From Corynebacterium lemuris (lineage in GTDB: Bacteria > Actinomycetota > Actinomycetes > Mycobacteriales > Mycobacteriaceae), in the NCBI RefSeq assembly GCF_024919295.1, contig NZ_JANWTC010000012.1:1-64000 (forward strand): 64,000 bases of DNA. Direction: 5' to 3'. The notes below the pieces were generated by a model. It was given only the letters and a program-made list of their open reading frames with translations. It made no database searches and had not been told where the DNA came from. Below are positions 58,205 to 64,000 of the stretch, in pieces (position 1 is the first letter of the stretch; the number at the start of each line of letters is the position of its first letter). The translations under genes and the position numbers were made by a program.

Positions 58205-58762
58205 TCACCATAACCCGGGTTGCTGATCCGGTGCGAGGGCATCACCTTTGGCGGCGCGTAGTGCCGTCTCGTTCCAGCCTTCAAGGACTGCTTCCCTCAC
58301 ACGGTAGGAGCGTTGGGCGCGGTCGTAGCTGGCGACGACTTGTCGGTTGGAGGAGTGTCGTCCCAGGGCCACGGCCCGGGCAAGGTTGGTGGCCTGGGTC
58401 GTCAGCCTCAGGTGGTCGTCGGCGACGCGGACGCACAAGGGTTCGCAGCAGAAATGCTCACCGACAAGGTCTCCGGGAAGCTCACCACCGTGGGCGATCA
58501 TCAGTGCCACGCGGTGGGCGGAGACGGTGCGGCGCCGGCGGTCTATCTGCCAGGTGAATCGGCCGTAGCCATCGGGGGAGGAAATCGCCCCGACCCAGAT
58601 CCAACACTGCTCCCCTTCCCCGCGGACAACGTGGCGCCAGAAGCGTTGTTGAGCACGCTGGGTCAACGGCAGGCCGGGGGCGGGAATGACCGGGATCCGT
58701 GACCTTCGGACAGCAGAGTCAGTCGCCCTAGGGGGTGCGGGAAACAGGCCGTTGTCAATCAC
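58205..58762 (-). CDS. HNH-endonuclease-like protein
   Basis: 185 aa. The pattern CWIWVGAISSPDGYGRF, then SAHRVALMIAHGG, then EHFCCEPLCVRVADDHL is the layout of phage/plasmid HNH proteins (zinc CxxC with a His). The usual first catalytic His-His pair appears as EH. GTG start at 58762. Its role on the element is unknown. Confidence 0.75.
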   Translation of the reverse strand: MIDNGLFPAPPRATDSAVRRSRIPVIPAPGLPLTQRAQQRFWRHVVRGEGEQCWIWVGAISSPDGYGRFTWQIDRRRRTVSAHRVALMIAHGGELPGDLVGEHFCCEPLCVRVADDHLRLTTQATNLARAVALGRHSSNRQVVASYDRAQRSYRVREAVLEGWNETALRAAKGDALAPDQQPGLW

Positions 58763-58785
58763 ATGTCACCGCCGCTTCGTCAGCG

Positions 58786-59241
58786 TTAATGAACGGGAAC
58801 TGGGTCGCTGGAATGCACCGTCATGACGTCGTGCTTCGCGTCGTCATTCACGTCCTGGTCGGCTCCTGAGTCACCAGAAAACTCCGATCCTTCCGAGACG
58901 TCAACGCCCCCAGCAGACGTGGTCAGTTCATCGCCTTCTTCGGTCTCATTCTCGTCGTTCGCCTGCAACGCTTCTGCTTCCTTCGCTGCCCGCATTGCCG
59001 CCGAGACCTCACGCGGAGCCAGACCAGTGCGCTCGGCAATATCTGCCCGGCTCAGCCCCATCCCGCGTAATTCATTGAAAGCATGGCCGAGACGAACCTC
59101 CGCCTGATCCCGAGCATCCACTGCCGTCAACGCCTCGGTGAACAGGTCGACCTGACGCTTGAGTTTCTCCTGATCCCCCTGTACTGCCAGGCGTGCCCGC
59201 TGGCGGGCATTCAAAGTTCCTTTTCTGGCCACCGCCATCAT
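58786..59241 (-). CDS. Small accessory protein, possible relaxosome component
   Basis: About 151 aa. Basic N-terminus, coiled region (QGDQEKLKRQVDLFTEALTAV), then a helix-turn-helix (MGLSRADIAERTGLAPREVSAAM) and a very acidic tail. Start ATG 59241 with GGGAG upstream. Divergent from the relaxase across about 260 bp, as mobilisation accessory proteins often are. Function inferred from position and HTH. Confidence 0.7.
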   Translation of the reverse strand: MMAVARKGTLNARQRARLAVQGDQEKLKRQVDLFTEALTAVDARDQAEVRLGHAFNELRGMGLSRADIAERTGLAPREVSAAMRAAKEAEALQANDENETEEGDELTTSAGGVDVSEGSEFSGDSGADQDVNDDAKHDVMTVHSSDPVPVH

Positions 59242-59244
59242 CAA

Positions 59245-59506
59245 CCACTCCCTGTTGCTTTCGTCCGCTGTGTCTTGTTTCTGTTCTCGACCCTAGCGCA
59301 CCCCTACGACCCACGCCGCCGCTCCTCTCCCACTCACGTCAGGCCGCCGAACCGTCGCCGACCTGCCTCGTGTCTTCCGCCCCGCTTCAGCCACATAAAC
59401 TGGCACACACCTATTGCAGATAATCTGACTGTCGGTTTTCCCAGCTCACAGAATCGCCGTTGCACTCGCCTGTCAGCGCCCCACCAATCACCGTAAGCTT
59501 GGGGCC
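59245..59506. other. Divergent gap before the relaxase; candidate oriT region
   Basis: MobF systems usually place oriT beside the relaxase gene. The segment has an AT-richer part (about 59395-59450) but no nic motif or clear inverted repeat that I can defend. Confidence 0.3.
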
Positions 59507-62500
59507 ATGATGTCAGTTCGGGTGGTCAACGCGGGAGACGGGTACGCCTATCTTCTCGACTCTGTGGCCGCCCACGACGACACCGGAAGTGCTGGCACCT
59601 CGCTGTCGGATTACTACCAGGCCACCGGCACCCCACCCGGCCGCTGGTTTGGCAAAGGTATCCACGGCCTGGGTGCCACCACCATCGGTTCTGGTGTGGT
59701 GGTGGGTGAGGCGCAGATGGCCGCACTTTATGGTGAAGGCCTGCACCCGGACGCCGACCACCAGATGCTCCACGAGGGCGCAACGATCAAGGATGTGCAG
59801 CTGGGTCGGCGGTTTCCCATCTACACCAAAGGCGTGCCGGTGCTGGAGGCGATCAAGGCGGCCGAAGCGCAATTCCTCAGCGCCAACCAGCGCCGGCCGA
59901 ACACGGATGAACGCAACGTCATCGGCCTGGAGATCGCCCGCCCCCACTACGAAACCGCACAAGGTCTTAACACCAGTTCACCGCGGGAAGTGCTGGCCTG
60001 GCTGAATGATGAGAAGAACAAGGTCAAGCAGGCCACCTCGGGGGTGGATCTGACGTTTTCGCCGCAGAAATCCGTCTCCGTCCTCTGGGCGCTGGGCGAC
60101 GATGAGACACGGAAGGCCATCGAGGAAATCCACCAGGAGACGGTGACCGATTGCCTGGCCTGGATCGAAGACCACGTGTTGTTCACCCGCACCGGCTCAC
60201 GCGGGGAACGCCAGATCCGTGCACGCGGCATGATCGCGGCCACCTTCGTCCACTTCGATACCCGGGCAGGGGACCCGGACCTGCACACCCACTGTTTGAT
60301 CTCGAATAAAGTCCAGGCGGATCCTGAGACACCTGGCATGACGAAGGCGGAGGCGGATAAGTGGCGCAGCATCGACGCCTCGCACTTGTTGAAGAACTCC
60401 GCTTTAGCTGGTCAGCGCTACCAGCAGCTACTCAACCAACGCCTGACCGAGCGTCTCGGGCTGGAGTTTCGACCGCGTATCACCGCCGAGGACAAGCAGC
60501 CGGTGTGGGAGATCGCCGGCATCGATGATGACCTCATCACACACTTCTCCTCGCGTCGCACCATGGCCCGGCCCGTCTACGAGAAGTACGCCGCGGAGTA
60601 TGCCGCCACGCACGGGCATGCCCCGTCGGATCGGGTGCGCTACGGCCTGTGGCAGCAGGCCATTCTCGACACCCGGGATGCGAAGAAGCCGGCCCAGTCG
60701 CTGGAAGATCACCGCGCCCAGTGGGCCACCATGGCAGGTGGGCAGCAGCTGTCAGCGGCTCGTCTTGCCGCGGAGGCGCCGGCGCGGGAAATGTTCCCTC
60801 ACGCTGGCACCACAGCCTATGAGGAGGCGGTCGCGCGTCTGGCGCATCAGGCCACCGAAGACACCCGCAGCAGACGCGCGGAGTTCTACCAGCGCCACCT
60901 GAGCACCTCAGTGACCATGCGCATGAACCAATGGCGCTTCACCTCCGAGGAGGTGGCCGAGCAGGTGCGCGCGGATACCGTCCGTTTCGCCCGTGAGCAC
61001 CTCATCGTCGCGCTCACCCCACCGGCTGATCAGATGCTCCCGGCAGCGCTGCTGCATGCCGATGGCCGCGCCATCGACCAGGACCAGGACGCAGCAATGC
61101 TCACCGCCACAGCCACCCTGCACGAGGAAGCCATCGTGCTCGACGCGGTCGGTGAACCGACCGCGCACATGGCCACCCGCGCACACGTCCAGACAGCACT
61201 GGCAGACCATGCCTCAACGTCCGGGTTCGAGCTCAACGACGGCCAGCAGCTGCTGGTCTCTCACCTGACGGAATCCGGGGCGCAGCTCACCGCCGGCGTG
61301 GGACCTGCCGGTACCGGCAAAACCGCGTCCATGGCCGTGGTCGCCCGCATCTGGCAGGTGCACGGCCACGACGTCATTGCCCTGGCCCCCTCGGCCACGG
61401 CTGCTCAGCAACTTGGGCACGACATCCACGTCCAGGGCCACACGTTGGCCTCGCTGACCTACCGCTGGCGCGGCATGGTCGGCGATCACCCACGCAGCCT
61501 CGACCACCTCGGCATCACCCTGAACCCTGGGGACATGCTCCTGCTCGATGAAGCCGGCATGGCCACCACCGCCGACCTCGCAGCCCTCGTCGAAATCGCC
61601 CAGGCGTCTGGTGCAGTAGTCCGCATGGTCGGTGACCCCCACCAGCTCGACGCCGTAGAAACCGGCGGACTCTTCCGCACCCTGGTCAAACGAGACCAGT
61701 CGATCGAACTCGACCAGGTGATGCGCATGGGAGCAGACACCGCCCAAGCCACAGCTGGCCTGGCCATACGCCACGGTGACGTGGGCGGCCTGGAGCTCTA
61801 CCACTCCCGTGGCTGGGTCCACCACGGCGCACGTAGCGATATGGTCACCGCCGCCGCCCACGCCCATCTCGCCGACGAGGCCGCCGGGCATACCGGCATT
61901 CTCATCGCCTCCACCCGCGCCGATGTGGACGTAGCGAACCAGATCATCCGGGATGCCCGCTGCGAGCGCGGCCTCATCGACACCGACGGCCCACAGATCA
62001 CCCTGGGGACCGGGCATCAGGCAGCGGCAGGGGATGTGATCCTCACCCGCAGGAATCAGACTGTTGGTGGGCAGCGGGTGCTCAACGGCCACCGCTTCAC
62101 CATCACCCACATCCGCCAGGACGGCTCCCTCGAGGTGACCTCACAAGAGCGCCGCCGGCCCCTGGTCCTGCCGGCTCAGTACGTCGCAGAGCATGTCCAG
62201 CTCGGTTACGCCGCGACGGTGCATCGCGCCCAGGGGGTGACCGTCGATATCGCCCGCGCCATTGTGGGGCCTGAGACCGACCGACGCGGCCTGTACGTCG
62301 CACTCACGCGCGGCAAAAAGCAGAACCACCTCTATGTTGCCGAGGACACCCGCATTGATCTGGATTCTGAGGACGCGCACTGGCACATGTCCGGCGAGCA
62401 CCACGCCCTAGACCACCACGAGATCCTTGAGGGCATTGTGGCCACCGATGACGGCCACGTCAGTGCCCATGACCTTGCATGCGCAGAACTCACCCACGCC

Positions 62501-63520
62501 ACCAGCCCCGAGCGCAAGAAGGAGCTGCTGGCCACCGCCTGCGATGTGCTCACCACCTCGTGGCGTCGCACCCAACTGGAACCAGACGTCCGCGAACTAC
62601 TGGACGCCCTGCCGGTCACGCTCACCGCACCGGTGGATGAGGACCAGGCCATCGAACGCATCGCCACGACTGCCACCCGCCTGGCTCGTCACGGCATCGA
62701 CTACCGCGACCTGATCGGTGAGGCCACACAGGATCTGGAAGGTGCCCGCGATGTCGCAGCGGTCATCGCCCACCGCCTCGAGTCACACCTCCCCTCTTCT
62801 GCCCCTAAGCTGGCCGCTCTGCCCCCGCGCCATATCGGCCAGGACGTCGAACTCTACGACTGGGCCACCACCACCCGTGACGAGCTGGCGGGCGACACTG
62901 TCCGCGACCTGCGACCGCTGGATACTCCCCTGCCGGAGCGCGGGGAGATCCACGGCTGGGACTTGAGCAACACGGATCTGCGCGGGATGGAGCTGACGGG
63001 GGTGAAGTTCATCGACTGTGACTTGCGTGGTGCTGCCTTCGACGACACCGATTTCCACCAGGTCAGCTTCCGGTCCTGTCAGATGCAGGGTGCGAGCTTC
63101 ACCTCTGCGCGCTTCGGGGTGGGTGATGGCCCCTTCCAGGTTATTCCCCTCCACAAGTGTGATCTTGAGGGGGCGGATTTCAGCGACGCGCAGATGGTCC
63201 GCACCAGGTTCACCATGTGCTCGCTGGCCGGTGCCCGCTTCACGGGCGCACAGATCGCCGGATATCTCCAGAGTGTGGATTTCACCGGCGTAGATTTCAC
63301 CGACGCTCACGTCAGCACTCGCATCAGCGTCGCGGACTGTGTCCTCGATGAGCACGCCCCAGAAGCCCTGCACGAGGCCCAGGGCGAGACAGTCGCCGAC
63401 CGCGAGCGCGCCCGCCAGAACCGGATGAGAAATGATCATGCCGCGCAGGAGACCTACGCGGCACCCACCCACCACCAGCAGCAGGTCGTTGATTACACCC
63501 AGGGTGGTCTCGAACTGTAA
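59507..63520 (+). CDS. MobF-family relaxase-helicase with C-terminal pentapeptide-repeat domain
   Basis: 1337 aa. TrwC-type relaxase: paired Tyr 36-37 (SDYYQATG) and the metal His triad (H249; H260 and H262 in DLHTHC). SF1 helicase: Walker A GPAGTGKT at 599-606, LLDEAGM, VGDPHQLDAV, and the UvrD-like end ATVHRAQGVTVD and YVALTRGKKQ. From about 1150 to 1270 comes a series of pentapeptide repeats (TDLRG, CDLRG, AAFDD, ASFTS, ADFSD, ARFTG and others), not part of normal MobF proteins. It nicks oriT and unwinds the strand for transfer. The tail is unusual. Confidence 0.93.
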   Translation: MMSVRVVNAGDGYAYLLDSVAAHDDTGSAGTSLSDYYQATGTPPGRWFGKGIHGLGATTIGSGVVVGEAQMAALYGEGLHPDADHQMLHEGATIKDVQLGRRFPIYTKGVPVLEAIKAAEAQFLSANQRRPNTDERNVIGLEIARPHYETAQGLNTSSPREVLAWLNDEKNKVKQATSGVDLTFSPQKSVSVLWALGDDETRKAIEEIHQETVTDCLAWIEDHVLFTRTGSRGERQIRARGMIAATFVHFDTRAGDPDLHTHCLISNKVQADPETPGMTKAEADKWRSIDASHLLKNSALAGQRYQQLLNQRLTERLGLEFRPRITAEDKQPVWEIAGIDDDLITHFSSRRTMARPVYEKYAAEYAATHGHAPSDRVRYGLWQQAILDTRDAKKPAQSLEDHRAQWATMAGGQQLSAARLAAEAPAREMFPHAGTTAYEEAVARLAHQATEDTRSRRAEFYQRHLSTSVTMRMNQWRFTSEEVAEQVRADTVRFAREHLIVALTPPADQMLPAALLHADGRAIDQDQDAAMLTATATLHEEAIVLDAVGEPTAHMATRAHVQTALADHASTSGFELNDGQQLLVSHLTESGAQLTAGVGPAGTGKTASMAVVARIWQVHGHDVIALAPSATAAQQLGHDIHVQGHTLASLTYRWRGMVGDHPRSLDHLGITLNPGDMLLLDEAGMATTADLAALVEIAQASGAVVRMVGDPHQLDAVETGGLFRTLVKRDQSIELDQVMRMGADTAQATAGLAIRHGDVGGLELYHSRGWVHHGARSDMVTAAAHAHLADEAAGHTGILIASTRADVDVANQIIRDARCERGLIDTDGPQITLGTGHQAAAGDVILTRRNQTVGGQRVLNGHRFTITHIRQDGSLEVTSQERRRPLVLPAQYVAEHVQLGYAATVHRAQGVTVDIARAIVGPETDRRGLYVALTRGKKQNHLYVAEDTRIDLDSEDAHWHMSGEHHALDHHEILEGIVATDDGHVSAHDLACAELTHATSPERKKELLATACDVLTTSWRRTQLEPDVRELLDALPVTLTAPVDEDQAIERIATTATRLARHGIDYRDLIGEATQDLEGARDVAAVIAHRLESHLPSSAPKLAALPPRHIGQDVELYDWATTTRDELAGDTVRDLRPLDTPLPERGEIHGWDLSNTDLRGMELTGVKFIDCDLRGAAFDDTDFHQVSFRSCQMQGASFTSARFGVGDGPFQVIPLHKCDLEGADFSDAQMVRTRFTMCSLAGARFTGAQIAGYLQSVDFTGVDFTDAHVSTRISVADCVLDEHAPEALHEAQGETVADRERARQNRMRNDHAAQETYAAPTHHQQQVVDYTQGGLEL

Positions 63521-63578
63521 CCACGCCCGCAGCGACGAGGGGACAGCTCAGCCCGGCAGGAAGGAACGGGAGGAATCC

Positions 63579-63686
63579 ATGACGGAACCCGAAACCGCCC
63601 TCGGCTCTTTCATGATCCTGGAGGCGCCCAGGACCACTGCGCCGCCCCGTTACGGGGCAGGAGAAGAGGTCTGTCGAGGATCGTAG
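63579..63686 (+). CDS. Possible 35-aa protein after the relaxase
   Basis: MTEPETALGSFMILEAPR... with a very good ribosome site (GGGAGGA, 63568-63574), 58 bp after the relaxase stop. It overlaps the 3' end of the opposite gene by about 37 bp. No recognised family. Confidence 0.35.
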   Translation: MTEPETALGSFMILEAPRTTAPPRYGAGEEVCRGS

Positions 63687-64000
63687 ATCGGGCAGTAGGC
63701 ACGCTCACCCAGGCCGACAAAGAGGCTGGCCCCCTGCTTGTCCTCCCACGCTTCCCGGTTGCGCAGACCTGCCGCGGATTCCTGTGGCAGGTCGATGATG
63801 GTGTCGAGGTCGGTGACCACATCCTCATATCCACCCAGAAACTCCGGTGGGTGATCACCGTAGATGGTGGCGAAGAATTGCCGGTGATCAATCACCGTCG
63901 GCACGACGAGAACACCATCCTTCTCGTACTGGCGGCGCCACTGCCCCACCGCTATCGTCCGGCGGTATGCCTGGGTAAGCAGCACCGCATGGGGTGCGTC
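63650..64000 (-). CDS. Hypothetical protein, truncated by the window edge
   Basis: The frame is open to the window end (reading DAPHAVLLTQAYRRTI at the edge), so the true start may lie beyond. Visible part about 116 aa, mixed charged, with no transmembrane segment and no family I recognise. GTG at 63985 is a possible internal start. Probably plasmid/ICE-associated. Confidence 0.55.
   Translation of the reverse strand, partial: DAPHAVLLTQAYRRTIAVGQWRRQYEKDGVLVVPTVIDHRQFFATIYGDHPPEFLGGYEDVVTDLDTIIDLPQESAAGLRNREAWEDKQGASLFVGLGERAYCPIYDPRQTSSPAP

Overview
The window reads as a high-GC actinobacterium, most likely a Corynebacterium. Supporting signs are frequent GTG starts, leaderless promoters, a CmtR-type metal sensor, and a block (about 38.5-47.1 kb) whose content resembles the C. 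glutamicum CopRS locus (tlpA-like, copO, copRS, copZ, copB, DUF305). The main content is a large metal (mainly copper) resistance island. It is flanked on the right by conjugation genes, so it is probably plasmid- or ICE-borne.

Layout. 0.1-9 kb: copD-ctaG and copC (divergent), a CmtR-type ArsR repressor with a CtpG-type ATPase, SURF1, and a second SPC/HEGST-type ATPase. 9.0-10.1 kb: an intact IS481-family element with a 6-bp target duplication. 10.3-12.3 kb: a CopR-like box, a SHOCT membrane protein, an MFS remnant and an M23 peptidase. 12.5-20.5 kb: an ArsR repressor, DsbA-like and VKOR proteins, then cydABDC. 21-25 kb: a decayed MBL-hydrolase/P-type ATPase chimera under CsoR/CstR-like operators, then an ArsR-MFS-CDF efflux operon whose CDF gene is frameshifted. 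25.1-28.4 kb: csoR, copA and copZ. 28.4-29.8 kb: a decayed csp copy with a CopR box, and a second M23 peptidase. 30.2-32.8 kb: an IS21-family element. 33-41.4 kb: an Lnt-like protein, the system II cytochrome c maturation genes (ccsB, resB, ccdA, tlpA), a multicopper oxidase and CueP. 41.8-47.1 kb: copRS, copZ2, copB and DUF305. 47.2-55.2 kb: a carbon-metabolism block (archaeal-type GAPDH, class I aldolase, a beta-PGM/GH65 fusion, phosphoketolase). 55.3-56.7 kb: a Csp copper-storage protein and a YdhK lipoprotein. 57-64 kb: a methyltransferase, an HNH protein, a small accessory protein and a MobF relaxase carrying a pentapeptide-repeat tail.

How it works together. Copper is exported by CopA and CopB, buffered by CopZ and Csp, and oxidised or bound outside the membrane by the multicopper oxidase, CueP, CopC, DUF305 and YdhK. 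Respiration and envelope redox are backed up by cytochrome bd, CydDC, DsbA/VKOR, SURF1/CtaG and cytochrome c maturation. Five CsoR-type palindromes and four CopR-type direct repeats tie most modules together. The most striking observation is that the carbon-metabolism genes lie inside this regulated copper block: gap follows copZ2-copB-DUF305 on one strand, and xfp, the GH65 fusion and fba follow csp on the other. This suggests a copper-inducible replacement route for sugar catabolism.
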